Positions 7,507-17,822 of a stretch of DNA of 64,000 bases are shown here, piece after piece. Position numbers and translations under genes: made by a program. The stretch covers positions 7,997,001 to 8,061,000 of the forward strand of contig NZ_CP108427.1 of assembly GCF_035982055.1 (NCBI RefSeq). Reading direction: 5' to 3'. The notes below the pieces were generated by a model. It was not told the origin of the DNA, searched no databases, and saw only the letters and a program-made list of their open reading frames with translations. Within the stretch, counting starts at the first letter, position 1. Each line of letters begins with the position of its first letter. The DNA is from Streptomyces sp. NBC_01288. GTDB lineage: Bacteria; Actinomycetota; Actinomycetes; Streptomycetales; Streptomycetaceae.

Positions 7507-10464
7507 ATGAGACACAGAGCGAGATCGATCCTCGCTGTCGGCGCCCTCCTGATCGCCGGGGCGAGCATCGCACCCATCGCCCAGGCGCAGGGCGGGAATT
7601 CCACGAAGTCGGACCCCGCCGAGGTCAAGGTCTTCCACGCCGACGTCACCCAGAAGCAGATACCCCTGCTCCTGAAGGCAGGACAGGACGCCCACGAACT
7701 CGGCGACAACCAGTTCTCCGCGTCCGGCAAGACCGCCGTAGAGGTCTACCTCACCGACCAGCAGGCTCAGAAGCTGGAGAAGCAGGGCGTCGACCTCACC
7801 GAGCACACCCTGTCTGCCAAAGCCGAGACGCGGGTCGAGGACGCGGCGCAGGGCGTGTTCCGCCCGTACAGCGGAAGCGGCGGCCTCGAAGAGGAGATCG
7901 TCAAGACCGGGCAGGCCAACCCCGGTCTCACGAAGGTCGAGTCCATCGGCAAGACGATCGACGGCCAGGACATCCTCGCGCTCAAACTGACCAAGAACGC
8001 GAAGAAGACCAAGGACGGCTCCAAGCCCTCCGTGCTGTACGTGTCCAACCAGCACGCGCGCGAGTGGATCACGCCGGAGATGACCCGCCGGCTGATGCAC
8101 TACTACCTGGACAACTACAAGACCGACAAGCGCATCAAGAAGATCGTCGACTCGACCGAGCTGTGGTTCGTCCTGTCCGCCAACCCGGACGGTTACGACT
8201 ACACCTTCCAGAACAGCGACACGCGCCTGTGGCGCAAGAACCTGCGGGACGTCAACGGCGACGGCACCATCTCCACCGGCGACGGCGTCGACCTCAACCG
8301 CAACTTCGCCTACAAGTGGGGCTACGACGACGAGGGTTCGTCCCCGAACCCGACCAGCGAGACCTACCGGGGCGCGGCCCCCAACTCCGAGCCGGAGACC
8401 GCCGCACTCGACGCCTTCGAGAAGCGCATCGGCTTCACCTACGGCATCAACTACCATTCCGCCGCCGAACTGCTCCTCTACGGAGTCGGCTGGCAGGTCG
8501 CGACCCCGACCCCGGACGACGTCCTCTACAAGGCCCTCGCGGGTACGCCTGACAACCCGGCGATCCCCGGCTACCACTCCCAGGTCTCCTCAGAGCTGTA
8601 CACGACCAACGGCGAGGCGGACGGCCACGCGTCGAACGTCAACAGCATGTCGATGTTCACCCCGGAGATGTCGACCTGCCAGACCGCGTCGAACATCGAC
8701 CCGAACGACGCCTGGAACGCGGCCGACTGCCAGTCCGTCTTCAACTTCCCCGACGACGAGAAGCTGATCCAGGACGAGTTCGCGAAGAACATCCCCTTCG
8801 CGCTCTCCGTCGCCGAGACCGCGGCCCACCCCGACCGGCCCACGTCGTCGGTCGGCCTCAGCGCCGCCGACTTCACCCCGGCCACCTTCTCCACGTCGTA
8901 CTCGCGCGGCGCCGACCAGGAGGTCTCCGTCGTCGTACGGAAGTCCGTGCGCGACAAGGAGCTCAAGTACCGCGTCAACGGCGGCCGTACGGAGGACATG
9001 GCACTGAAGCCCTGGAAGGGCGGCCGGACCTACGGCGGGGACGACAACCTGTACTTCGACGAGTACCGCGCCAAGGTCAAGGACGGCGACCCGGGCGACA
9101 AGGTCGAGGTCTGGTTCACCGGCGAGACGAAGGCCGGGAAGCCCACCTCCAGCGCGCACTTCACCTACACGGTGGCCAAGCGGCCCGCGGCCGACACCCT
9201 CGTCGTCGCCGAGGAAGGCGCTGCCGCGACTCAGGCGCAGACCTACGTGGACGCGCTGAAGGCGAACGGCCGTAAGGCGGTCGTCTGGGACGTCGCCACC
9301 CAGGGCGCGCCCGACGCGCTCGGCGTGCTCGACCACTTCAAGACCGTCGTCCACTACTCGGGCACGGCGGGACCGGGCAACGACACCCAGCTCCAGCTGC
9401 GCGCCTTCCTCAACGAGGGCGGCAAGCTGATCGAGGCCGGCGAACAGGCCGGCGGCTCCGTCGCCCTCGCCGACGGCACCCCCTCGAACGACTTCAGCCA
9501 GTACTACCTGGGCGCCTATTCGCGTACATCCACCCCCGGAGCCACCGGTTTCACCGGCTCCGGCAAGCTCGCCGGCTTCACCGCGCCGCTCAGCGGCGCG
9601 CCCGGCAACCCGCTGGACCGGGCCGGCACCTACAGCGTCACCTCCGACTCGCTGTCGCCCACCACGTACCCGCAGTTCGCGAGTGCGGGGGCGGGCCAGT
9701 TCGCCGGGACCGTCAACCCGTACGGGCCCTACGCGGGCTCCTACATGGCGGCCGCCGTCCACACCGACGACGCCTACAAGCGCCTCACCCGCACCATCGA
9801 CCTCACCGGGGTGAGCGCGGCCGACAAGCCCACGCTGCGCAGTGAGCTGCTGTGGGACACCGAGCCCGGCTACGACCACGCCGTCGTCGAGATCCACACC
9901 ACCGGGGCCGACGACTGGACCACGCTCCCGGAGGTCGGCGGCGCCACCAGCACCGCCCTGCCCTCGGAGTGCGAGGCCGGGTTCCTGGTCGCCGAGCACC
10001 CGTGGCTCAAGCACTACCTGACCTTCTCCACCAGCGGCTGCACCGCGACCGGCTCCACCGGTTCGTGGAACAGCTTCACCGGCGCCTCCAACGGCTGGCA
10101 GCAGGTCGGCTTCGACCTGAGCGCCTACGCGGGCAAGTCGGTGGAGGTCTCGCTCAGTTACATCACCGACCCGGGCACCGGCGGCCACGGCGTCCTCGCC
10201 GACGACACCTCGCTCGTCGTCGGCGGTACGGCGACCCAGACCGAGGGCTTCGAGACCTCCCTGGGCGCCTGGAGCGTGACGGGACCGCCCCCGGGCAGCC
10301 CCGCGGTCCTGAAGGACTGGACCCGCACCGGAGCCCTGTTCCAGACGTACGGCGCGGTCACCACCGACCGCACCGTGCTGCTCGGCTTCGGCCTGGAACA
10401 GGTCACCTCGGCGACCGACCGGGCAGCCCTCCTCAAGAAGGCGTTGACCGCTCTGACCAGCTGA
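7507..10464 (+). CDS. Secreted M14-family zinc carboxypeptidase
   Basis: 985 residues. ATG at 7507 follows AGGGGG with 4 bases between and gives a Sec signal peptide (RHRARSILAVGALLIAGASI, cleavage near AQA). The M14 catalytic domain carries the zinc ligands His183 and Glu186 in QHAREW, and His317 in NYHSAAE, with a glutamate region at MFTPEMSTCQ. The C-terminal half holds bacterial Ig-like and immune-inhibitor-A-like segments (about residues 790-950, with TTLPEVGG and YLTFSTSGC) that probably bind substrate or matrix. It should trim C-terminal residues from extracellular peptides. A strong terminator follows, so it is probably transcribed alone. Confidence 0.9.
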   Translation: MRHRARSILAVGALLIAGASIAPIAQAQGGNSTKSDPAEVKVFHADVTQKQIPLLLKAGQDAHELGDNQFSASGKTAVEVYLTDQQAQKLEKQGVDLTEHTLSAKAETRVEDAAQGVFRPYSGSGGLEEEIVKTGQANPGLTKVESIGKTIDGQDILALKLTKNAKKTKDGSKPSVLYVSNQHAREWITPEMTRRLMHYYLDNYKTDKRIKKIVDSTELWFVLSANPDGYDYTFQNSDTRLWRKNLRDVNGDGTISTGDGVDLNRNFAYKWGYDDEGSSPNPTSETYRGAAPNSEPETAALDAFEKRIGFTYGINYHSAAELLLYGVGWQVATPTPDDVLYKALAGTPDNPAIPGYHSQVSSELYTTNGEADGHASNVNSMSMFTPEMSTCQTASNIDPNDAWNAADCQSVFNFPDDEKLIQDEFAKNIPFALSVAETAAHPDRPTSSVGLSAADFTPATFSTSYSRGADQEVSVVVRKSVRDKELKYRVNGGRTEDMALKPWKGGRTYGGDDNLYFDEYRAKVKDGDPGDKVEVWFTGETKAGKPTSSAHFTYTVAKRPAADTLVVAEEGAAATQAQTYVDALKANGRKAVVWDVATQGAPDALGVLDHFKTVVHYSGTAGPGNDTQLQLRAFLNEGGKLIEAGEQAGGSVALADGTPSNDFSQYYLGAYSRTSTPGATGFTGSGKLAGFTAPLSGAPGNPLDRAGTYSVTSDSLSPTTYPQFASAGAGQFAGTVNPYGPYAGSYMAAAVHTDDAYKRLTRTIDLTGVSAADKPTLRSELLWDTEPGYDHAVVEIHTTGADDWTTLPEVGGATSTALPSECEAGFLVAEHPWLKHYLTFSTSGCTATGSTGSWNSFTGASNGWQQVGFDLSAYAGKSVEVSLSYITDPGTGGHGVLADDTSLVVGGTATQTEGFETSLGAWSVTGPPPGSPAVLKDWTRTGALFQTYGAVTTDRTVLLGFGLEQVTSATDRAALLKKALTALTS

Positions 10465-10491
10465 CCCCGTGTGACCATGTCATGAACATCA

Positions 10492-10531
10492 AGGGCGGTC
10501 CGTACCCCTACTGGCGGGTACGGACCGCCCT
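10492..10531 (+). terminator. Perfect 16-bp terminator hairpin
   Basis: Arms 10492-10507 and 10516-10531 are fully complementary around an 8-base loop, directly after the carboxypeptidase gene. No U tract is present. Confidence 0.8.
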
Positions 10532-10613
10532 GCCGTGTATGGGGCATCTCGATGTCACCACGGCGGGCTCAGGAGGGTAGGGTCGTAGGCGGTCGGGGAC
10601 ATCCCATACAACT

Positions 10614-10632
10614 CGCCGGCACTGAGCCGGCG
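10614..10632 (+). promoter_or_regulatory. Inverted repeat in the gap leader
   Basis: CGCCGGC-N5-GCCGGCG lies 8 bases before the gap ribosome binding site (AGGAGA at 10641). It could be an operator or a leader hairpin. A TAGGGT resembling a -10 element lies further upstream at 10578-10583. Confidence 0.35.
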
Positions 10633-10653
10633 TACCAACGAGGAGATCGGTTC

Positions 10654-11664
<1,011 letters not shown>

Positions 11665-11694
11665 CTCCCAGAGCAGGCAACTCGATGTGAGTCA

Positions 11695-11729
11695 GGGCTC
11701 GGGCAGCGCACGCCGCGCTGTCCGAGCCC
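11695..11729 (+). terminator. gap terminator or attenuator hairpin
   Basis: Fourteen-base arms at 11695-11708 and 11716-11729 pair with one G-U, around a 7-base loop. It lies 30 bases after gap and about 85 bases before pgk. The descending arm is partly duplicated by the adjacent tandem repeat. Confidence 0.7.
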
Positions 11730-11762
11730 TTGCTACGTAGTGTCCGAGCCTTTGCTACGTAG
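11719..11762 (+). repeat. 22-bp tandem duplication between gap and pgk
   Basis: Copies 11719-11740 and 11741-11762 differ at a single base. Each contains TGTCCGAGCC and TTGCTACGTAG. The duplication copies most of the right arm of the terminator hairpin. Confidence 0.8.
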
Positions 11763-11812
11763 TGATCGATCAGCCCTCTCGGATCTGAAGAGCCCTCCCT
11801 AGGAGTCCCTTT

Positions 11813-13024
11813 ATGAAGACGATCGACGAACTTCTCGCCGAAGGCGTGGACGGCAAGCGGGTCTTCGTCCGCGCCGACCTCAACGTCCCGCTGGCCGACG
11901 GCCTCATCACCGACGACGGCCGTATCCGCGCCGTGCTGCCCACGGTCAAGGCCCTCGTCGAGGCGGGCGCCAAGGTGATCGTGGCCTCGCACCTGGGCCG
12001 CCCCAAGGGCGCCCCGGACCCGGCCTTCTCCCTCCTCCAGCCCGCCGAGCGCCTCGCTGAACTCCTGGGCGCGCCGGTCGCGTTCGCCCAGGACACCGTC
12101 GGCCCCGCCGCCCACGACGCGGTGCGCGGCCTCGAACCCGGCCAGGTCGCGGTCATCGAGAACCTGCGCTTCAACGCGGGCGAGACCGCCAAGGACGACG
12201 TCGAGCGCGGCGAGTTCGCCGACCAGCTCGCCGCCCTGGCCGATGTCTACGTAGGCGACGGTTTCGGCGCCGTGCACCGCAAGCACGCCTCCGTGTACGA
12301 CCTCCCGGCCCGCCTGCCGCACTACGCCGGCTACCTCATCGCCACCGAGGTCGGCGTCCTGAAGAAGCTCACCGAGGACGTCAAGCGGCCCTACGTGGTA
12401 GCCCTCGGCGGCTCCAAGGTCTCCGACAAGCTCGCCGTCATCGACCAGCTGCTCGGAAAGGCCGACCGCATCCTCATCGGCGGCGGCATGGCCTTCACCT
12501 TCCTCAAGGCCAAGGGCTACGAGATCGGCGCCTCCCTGGTCCAGGACGACCAGCTGCCCGCCGTCACCGAGTACGTCGAGCGCGCCGAGAAGAACGGCGT
12601 CGAACTCGTCGTCCCGGTCGACGTCGTGACCTCGGCCGGGTTCCCGGACCTGAAGACCAAGGCCCCGTCCAACCCCACCGTCGTCGCCGCGGACGCCATC
12701 CCCGCCGACCAGATGGGCCTCGACATCGGTCCCGAGACCGGTGCCCTGTACGCCTCGAAGCTCGCCGACGCGGCCACCATCTTCTGGAACGGTCCGATGG
12801 GCGTCTTCGAGCACCCCGACTACGCCGAGGGCACCAAGGCGGTCGCCCAGGCCCTTCTCGACTCCCCGGCCTTCACGGTCGTCGGCGGTGGCGACTCCGC
12901 CGCGGCCGTCCGCATCCTGGGCTTCGACGAGAACGCATTCGGCCACATCTCGACCGGCGGCGGCGCCTCCCTCGAATACCTAGAGGGCAAGACGCTCCCC
13001 GGCCTCGCCGCACTGGAGGACTGA
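11813..13024 (+). CDS. pgk: Phosphoglycerate kinase
   Basis: 403 residues. It transfers phosphate from 1,3-bisphosphoglycerate to ADP, making ATP and 3-phosphoglycerate. VFVRADLNVPL near residue 20, SHLGRPKG near 62, the hinge-region IGGGMAFTFLKA and the nucleotide loop VVGGGDSAAAV are typical. The start has AGGAG 8 bases upstream. The 6-base gap to tpiA indicates co-transcription. Confidence 0.97.
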   Translation: MKTIDELLAEGVDGKRVFVRADLNVPLADGLITDDGRIRAVLPTVKALVEAGAKVIVASHLGRPKGAPDPAFSLLQPAERLAELLGAPVAFAQDTVGPAAHDAVRGLEPGQVAVIENLRFNAGETAKDDVERGEFADQLAALADVYVGDGFGAVHRKHASVYDLPARLPHYAGYLIATEVGVLKKLTEDVKRPYVVALGGSKVSDKLAVIDQLLGKADRILIGGGMAFTFLKAKGYEIGASLVQDDQLPAVTEYVERAEKNGVELVVPVDVVTSAGFPDLKTKAPSNPTVVAADAIPADQMGLDIGPETGALYASKLADAATIFWNGPMGVFEHPDYAEGTKAVAQALLDSPAFTVVGGGDSAAAVRILGFDENAFGHISTGGGASLEYLEGKTLPGLAALED

Positions 13025-13030
13025 CCTCAC

Positions 13031-13822
13031 ATGGCTCCATCTATTTCCTCTGGACGCACGCCGATCATGGCGGGCAACTGGAAGATGAACCTCAACCACC
13101 TTGAGGCCATCGCCCACGTCCAGAAGCTCGCCTTCGCCCTCGCGGACAAGGACTACGAGGCCGTCGAGGTCGCTGTCCTGCCGCCCTTCACCGACCTGCG
13201 CTCCGTGCAGACCCTGGTCGACGGCGACAAGCTCAAGATCAAGTACGGCGCCCAGGACATCTCGGCGCACGACTCCGGCGCCTACACCGGCGAGATCTCC
13301 GGTGCGATGCTGGCCAAGCTGAAGTGCACGTACGTGGCCATCGGCCACTCCGAGCGCCGCCAGTACCACGCGGAGACCGACGAGATCGTCAACGCCAAGG
13401 TCAAGGCCGCCTACAAGCACGGCCTGACCCCGATCCTCTGCGTCGGCGAGGAACTCGACATCCGCGAGGCGGGCAACCACGTCGCGCACACCCTCTCCCA
13501 GGTCGAGGGCGGCCTCAAGGACGTCCCGGCCGAGCAGGCCGAGTCCGTCGTCATCGCGTATGAGCCCGTCTGGGCCATCGGCACCGGCAAGGTCTGCGGC
13601 GCCGGCGACGCGCAGGAGGTCTGCCAGGCCATCCGCGGCAAGCTCGCCGAGCTGTACTCGCAGGAGCTGGCCGACCAGGTCCGCATCCAGTACGGCGGCT
13701 CCGTCAAGTCCGGCAACGTCGCCGAGATCATGGCCCAGCCCGACGTCGACGGCGCCCTGGTCGGCGGTGCCTCGCTGGACGCGGACGAGTTCGTCAAGAT
13801 CGCGCGCTTCCGCGACCAGTGA
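13031..13822 (+). CDS. tpiA: Triosephosphate isomerase
   Basis: 263 residues, a TIM barrel interconverting dihydroxyacetone phosphate and glyceraldehyde-3-phosphate. The active-site residues are visible: Lys in AGNWKMNLNHLEA, His in AIGHSERRQYH and Glu in AYEPVWAIGTGKV, with the phosphate loop YGGSVKSGN. The chosen start ATG at 13031 adds about 12 residues before PIMAGNWK. An ATG at 13067 (MAGNWKM) is too short at its N-terminus for streptomycete TIM. It follows pgk by 6 bases. Confidence 0.97.
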   Translation: MAPSISSGRTPIMAGNWKMNLNHLEAIAHVQKLAFALADKDYEAVEVAVLPPFTDLRSVQTLVDGDKLKIKYGAQDISAHDSGAYTGEISGAMLAKLKCTYVAIGHSERRQYHAETDEIVNAKVKAAYKHGLTPILCVGEELDIREAGNHVAHTLSQVEGGLKDVPAEQAESVVIAYEPVWAIGTGKVCGAGDAQEVCQAIRGKLAELYSQELADQVRIQYGGSVKSGNVAEIMAQPDVDGALVGGASLDADEFVKIARFRDQ

Positions 13823-13868
13823 GTCCGGCCGCGTGTAGGCGGTAGCCGCGATCCGTCGTACCCTTGCG

Positions 13869-13895
13869 GGGGCATAGCGCCAGCCGCTATGCCCC
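13869..13895 (+). terminator. tpiA-secG hairpin
   Basis: A perfect 11-bp inverted repeat, arms 13869-13879 and 13885-13895 with a 5-base loop, lies 47 bases after tpiA and 37 bases before secG. It may end glycolytic transcription or attenuate read-through into secG. Confidence 0.6.
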
Positions 13896-13931
13896 TGTCG
13901 TCCATCCGAATCCGAGGAAGTTGGTCCAGCC

Positions 13932-14165
13932 GTGGTTTTGGGGTTCTCGATCGCCCTGATCGTCTTCAGCCTGCTGCTGATGCTGCTGGTGCTGATGCAC
14001 AAGGGGAAGGGCGGCGGTCTCTCCGACATGTTCGGTGGCGGCATGGCGTCGTCCGTCGGCGGCTCTTCGGTCGCCGAGCGCAACCTGGACCGCATCACCG
14101 TGGTGCTCGGTCTGCTCTGGTTCGCCTGCATCGTCGTGCTCGGCCTGCTGCTGAAGACGAGCTGA
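13932..14165 (+). CDS. secG: Protein-export membrane protein SecG
   Basis: 77 residues with two transmembrane segments (about 1-22 and 55-75) joined by a glycine-rich loop containing KGKGGGLSDMFGGGM, the SecG hallmark. SecG is the small subunit of the SecYEG channel. The start is GTG at 13932 with GAGGAAG upstream at a slightly long spacing. SecG commonly follows tpiA in bacteria. Confidence 0.95.
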   Translation: MVLGFSIALIVFSLLLMLLVLMHKGKGGGLSDMFGGGMASSVGGSSVAERNLDRITVVLGLLWFACIVVLGLLLKTS

Positions 14166-14189
14166 CCGCACGTTCCTTCGCACATTCCG

Positions 14190-14301
14190 TACGTAAGGCC
14201 CCATGTTCGGTACGCGCAGCTGAGCGCGGCCTATCATGGGGCTTGCGTCTAGGTGTAGGGGCTGTAACTCCAACCACTGGACGCGCGTTGGGCCTTACGT
14301 A
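14190..14301. repeat. Distant 12-bp inverted repeat between secG and the RbpA-family gene
   Basis: TACGTAAGGCCC at 14190-14201 is the exact complement of GGGCCTTACGTA at 14290-14301. The 88 bases between are non-coding and contain a weaker internal match (CCCCATG near 14199, CATGGGG near 14234). It may fold into a leader structure for the next gene or hold two regulator sites. Confidence 0.5.
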
Positions 14302-14372
14302 GACTGAGGCGCTCGCAACGGAGCGAAAACGCCGACTCGCTTCGCGGCACCATCACGCAGGGAGTTACGACC

Positions 14373-14708
14373 GTGGCAAGTGGCAACGCGATCCGAGGAA
14401 GCCGGGTCGGGGCGGGGCCGATGGGCGAGGCCGAGCGCGGCGAGTCCGCGCCCCGGCTGCGCATCGTCTTCTGGTGCTCCAACGGACACGAGACACAGCC
14501 CAGCTTCGCCAGCGACGCGCAGGTTCCCGAAACCTGGGACTGCCCCCGCTGTGGCTTCCCGGCCGGACAGGACCGGGACAATCCGCCGGCCCCGCCGCGC
14601 ACCGAGCCCTACAAGACGCACCTCGCGTATGTACGGGAGCGGCGCAGCGACGCGGACGGCGAGGCGATCCTCGCCGAGGCGCTCGCCAAACTGCGGGGAG
14701 AAATCTAG
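14373..14708 (+). CDS. rbpA: RbpA-family RNA polymerase-binding protein
   Basis: 111 residues. RbpA proteins bind the principal sigma factor and stabilise the RNA polymerase open complex in actinobacteria. Visible here are a basic N-terminal IRGSRVG motif, a beta-barrel core with potential zinc ligands in WCSNGHE and WDCPRCG, and the C-terminal sigma-interaction helix (THLAYVRERRSDADGEAIL). The sequence is more diverged than the main streptomycete RbpA, whose sigma-binding segment reads like THWDMLMERR. It may therefore be the second copy. Start GTG at 14373 has GGGAG 11 bases upstream. It stands between its own leader and a terminator. Confidence 0.8.
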   Translation: MASGNAIRGSRVGAGPMGEAERGESAPRLRIVFWCSNGHETQPSFASDAQVPETWDCPRCGFPAGQDRDNPPAPPRTEPYKTHLAYVRERRSDADGEAILAEALAKLRGEI

Positions 14709-14716
14709 GAGTTGAA

Positions 14717-14747
14717 CCGGCCGGACGCCCACAAGGTGTCTGGCCGG
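14717..14747 (+). terminator. Terminator of the RbpA-family gene
   Basis: Arms 14717-14726 and 14738-14747 pair over 10 bases with one G-U, 8 bases after the stop codon. Confidence 0.65.
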
Positions 14748-14840
14748 AGCTGTTTCGCAGGCCGGTGGCCGACTGCCTCCGGACCGATTGTCAGTGGTGC
14801 CCTCTACGGTTTGTGAAGTGACGAATCGTGAGGGGGAGCG

Positions 14841-16109
14841 GTGACGGCGGTCGAGGTGACGGGCAGTCATGTGCCCGCGTGGCGCGGGGGGTTCGGGCGG
14901 CTGTGGAGCGCCGCTGTGATCTCGCGGTTCGGGGACGCGCTGCGGGGTGCGGCACTGCCACTGCTCGCCGTCTCGCTGACGGACCGGCCCCTCCTCATCG
15001 CCTCCGTGACCGCCTGCGGCTATCTGCCCTGGATCGTCTTCGGGCTGCTCGGCGGCGCGGTCGCGGACCGGGTGGACCAGCGGCGCGCGATGTGGACGGT
15101 GGACGCGGCCCGCGGACTGCTCGTCGCCGCCTTCGCCGTGGCCGTCGCCCTCGGTCACGCCTCGATCCCGCTGCTCATCGCGCTGGCCTTCGCACTGACC
15201 ACGCTCCAGACCCTCTTCGACAACGCCTCTACGGCCCTGCTGCCGGCCCTGGTGGACCGGGCGGCGCTCGGCAGCGCCAACGCCCGGCTGATGACCGGGC
15301 AGAAGATCGCGGGTGGCCTGATGGGAGCGCCCGTGGTGCCCCTGCTGATCGCCGCGGGGGCGGCGGTTCCCTTCGTGGCCGACGCGGGCACCTTCCTCCT
15401 CGCCGCCGCACTGGTCGCCTTGCTGCGCACCGCGGCGCCCGACCGCGGGCCGGGACCGGTGGGCAGCACCCTGCGCGGGGAGATCGCGGACGGGCTGCGC
15501 ACGCTGTGGCGCGACCGGCCCCTGCGCGGACTGTGTGCCGCGACAGCCCTGTGCAACGTCGGTATGGGCGCCCTGATCGCCACCCTGGTCATCCTGGTGA
15601 CCGGCTGGCTGGACGCCGGAACCGCCGGGTACGCGGCGGCGACCACCGCGTTCACCGTCGGCGGTCTGGCCGGGGGACTGGTGAACCGGCGGATCACCAC
15701 CCGCCTCGGCCCGATGCGGAGCGTGCTGCTCGCGGGCCTGGTGCAGACCGGCGCCCTCGTCGTCATGGGCTCCGTGCGCAGCCTGATCGCGGTCGTGGCG
15801 GCCCTCGGCGTCTTCGGCTGCATGAGCATGCTGTGGAACGTCAACACGACCACGCTGATGCAGCAGCGTGCCCCCGCCGACATGCTGGGCCGGGTCAGCT
15901 CCGCCTTCCGCACCCTGGCCGCCGCCGGGGCCCCGCTGGGCGCCCTCCTCGGTGGGGCCGTCGCCACCGCCTGGGGGTTGAACACGCCCGCCCTGCTCAC
16001 CGCCGCCTTCTTCGTCCTGTCGGTCATCGCGCTGATACCTGCGGTCAAGCCGGACGTACCTGTTGTTGCCCCGCAGGACGACGCGACGACCGCTCATGCC
16101 ACGGGCTGA
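14841..16109 (+). CDS. MFS transporter, EntS-like
   Basis: 422 residues with about 12 predicted membrane helices. The family signature between helices 2 and 3 is GLLGGAVADRVDQRRAM. It resembles MFS_3 exporters such as EntS and macrolide efflux proteins, so export of a small molecule is likely; the substrate cannot be told. GTG at 14841 is preceded by GGGGGAGC. The gene is isolated between the RbpA-family gene and pgi. Confidence 0.85.
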   Translation: MTAVEVTGSHVPAWRGGFGRLWSAAVISRFGDALRGAALPLLAVSLTDRPLLIASVTACGYLPWIVFGLLGGAVADRVDQRRAMWTVDAARGLLVAAFAVAVALGHASIPLLIALAFALTTLQTLFDNASTALLPALVDRAALGSANARLMTGQKIAGGLMGAPVVPLLIAAGAAVPFVADAGTFLLAAALVALLRTAAPDRGPGPVGSTLRGEIADGLRTLWRDRPLRGLCAATALCNVGMGALIATLVILVTGWLDAGTAGYAAATTAFTVGGLAGGLVNRRITTRLGPMRSVLLAGLVQTGALVVMGSVRSLIAVVAALGVFGCMSMLWNVNTTTLMQQRAPADMLGRVSSAFRTLAAAGAPLGALLGGAVATAWGLNTPALLTAAFFVLSVIALIPAVKPDVPVVAPQDDATTAHATG

Positions 16110-16163
16110 TCAATTAGGTTGGAACCGGCCCCCAGGTCGGTAGGAAAGAAGGCTGAAGTCGCA

Positions 16164-17816
16164 ATGAACGCAGACGGCCGTACCAGGCTCAACCAGACGC
16201 CCGAGTGGACCGCCTTGGCCAAGCACCGTGAGGAGCTCGGCGAGGTGCGGCTGAGGGAGCTGTTCGCCGCAGATCCCGGGCGCGGCACCGGCTACACGCT
16301 CAAGGTCGGTGACCTGCACCTCGACTACTCGAAGCACCTCGTCACCGGCGAGACCCTGCGGCTGCTGCACGCGCTGGCCGCCGCCACGGACGTGTTCGGC
16401 CTGCGGGACGCGATGTTCCGCGGCGAGAAGATCAATGTCACCGAGGACCGCGCGGTCCTGCACACCGCGCTGCGCGCCCCGCGTGACGCGGTGGTCGAGG
16501 TCGACGGCGAGAACGTGGTGCCGCAGGTGCACGCCGTGCTCGACAAGATGGCCGGCTTCGCGAACCGTGTCCGCTCCGGCGAGTGGACCGGTCACACGGG
16601 CCGTCGTATCCGCAACGTCGTCAACATCGGCATCGGCGGCTCCGACCTCGGTCCGGCGATGGCCTACGAGGCGCTGCGCGGCTTCACCGACCGCGGTCTG
16701 ACGGTCCGGTTCGTGTCGAACGTGGACGGCGCCGACCTGCACGAGGCGACCCACGACCTCGACCCGGCGGAGACGCTGTTCATCATCGCGTCCAAGACCT
16801 TCACCACGATCGAGACGATCACCAACGCGACCTCCGCCCGCGACTGGCTGCTCACCGAGCTGAAGGCCGGTCAGGACGCCGTCGCCAAGCACTTCGTGGC
16901 GCTGTCGACGAACGCCGGGAAGGTCAGCGAGTTCGGCATCGACACGGCCAATATGTTCGAGTTCTGGGACTGGGTCGGCGGACGGTACTCGTACGACTCC
17001 GCGATCGGGCTGTCGCTGATGATCGCCATCGGCCCGGACCGTTTCCGCGAGATGCTCGACGGCTTCCACCTCGTCGACGAGCACTTCCGCACCGCGCCCG
17101 CCGAGTCCAACGTGCCTTTGCTCCTTGGCCTGTTGGGTGTCTGGTACGGCAACTTCCATGACGCCCAGTCGCACGCGGTGCTGCCGTACAGCCACTACCT
17201 CTCCAAGTTCACCGCGTATCTCCAGCAGCTGGACATGGAGTCGAACGGCAAGTACGTGGGCCGGGACGGCCAGGAGGTCGACTGGCAGACGGGGCCGGTG
17301 GTGTGGGGCACCCCGGGGACGAACGGGCAGCACGCTTACTACCAACTCATCCACCAGGGCACGAAGTTGATCCCGGCGGACTTCATCGGCTTCGCCGAGC
17401 CGGTGGCCGAGTTGAGCGACGGGCTCAAGGCGCAGCACGATCTGCTGATGGCCAACTTCTTCGCGCAGACACAGGCGTTGGCGTTCGGCAAGACACCGGA
17501 CGAGGTGCGCGCGGAGGGTGTGCCCGAGGAGCTGGTGCCGCACAAGACGTTCAAGGGCAACCACCCCACGACGACGATCCTGGCCCGTGAGCTGACCCCG
17601 TCCGTCCTCGGGCAGTTGATCGCGCTCTACGAGCACAAGGTGTTCGTGCAGGGCGCGGTCTGGAACATCGACTCCTTCGACCAGTGGGGCGTCGAGCTGG
17701 GCAAGGTCCTCGCCAAGCGCGTCGAACCCGCCCTGAGCGAGGGCGCGGACGTGCCCGGTCTGGACGCGTCGACGACGGCCCTGGTCGCCAAGTACCGCGA
17801 GCTGCGCGGGCGTTGA
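16164..17816 (+). CDS. pgi: Glucose-6-phosphate isomerase
   Basis: 550 residues. It interconverts glucose-6-phosphate and fructose-6-phosphate, the branch point between glycolysis and the pentose phosphate genes that face it. The phosphosugar loop NIGIGGSDLGP, the EFWDWVGGRYS signature and GSTNGQHAYYQLIHQG-like residues (here GTNGQHAYYQLIHQG) are present. ATG at 16164 is preceded by AGGAAAGAAGG; an upstream TTG at 16119 is unlikely. It converges on pgl across a shared terminator. Confidence 0.96.
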   Translation: MNADGRTRLNQTPEWTALAKHREELGEVRLRELFAADPGRGTGYTLKVGDLHLDYSKHLVTGETLRLLHALAAATDVFGLRDAMFRGEKINVTEDRAVLHTALRAPRDAVVEVDGENVVPQVHAVLDKMAGFANRVRSGEWTGHTGRRIRNVVNIGIGGSDLGPAMAYEALRGFTDRGLTVRFVSNVDGADLHEATHDLDPAETLFIIASKTFTTIETITNATSARDWLLTELKAGQDAVAKHFVALSTNAGKVSEFGIDTANMFEFWDWVGGRYSYDSAIGLSLMIAIGPDRFREMLDGFHLVDEHFRTAPAESNVPLLLGLLGVWYGNFHDAQSHAVLPYSHYLSKFTAYLQQLDMESNGKYVGRDGQEVDWQTGPVVWGTPGTNGQHAYYQLIHQGTKLIPADFIGFAEPVAELSDGLKAQHDLLMANFFAQTQALAFGKTPDEVRAEGVPEELVPHKTFKGNHPTTTILARELTPSVLGQLIALYEHKVFVQGAVWNIDSFDQWGVELGKVLAKRVEPALSEGADVPGLDASTTALVAKYRELRGR

Positions 17817-17822
17817 GACACG

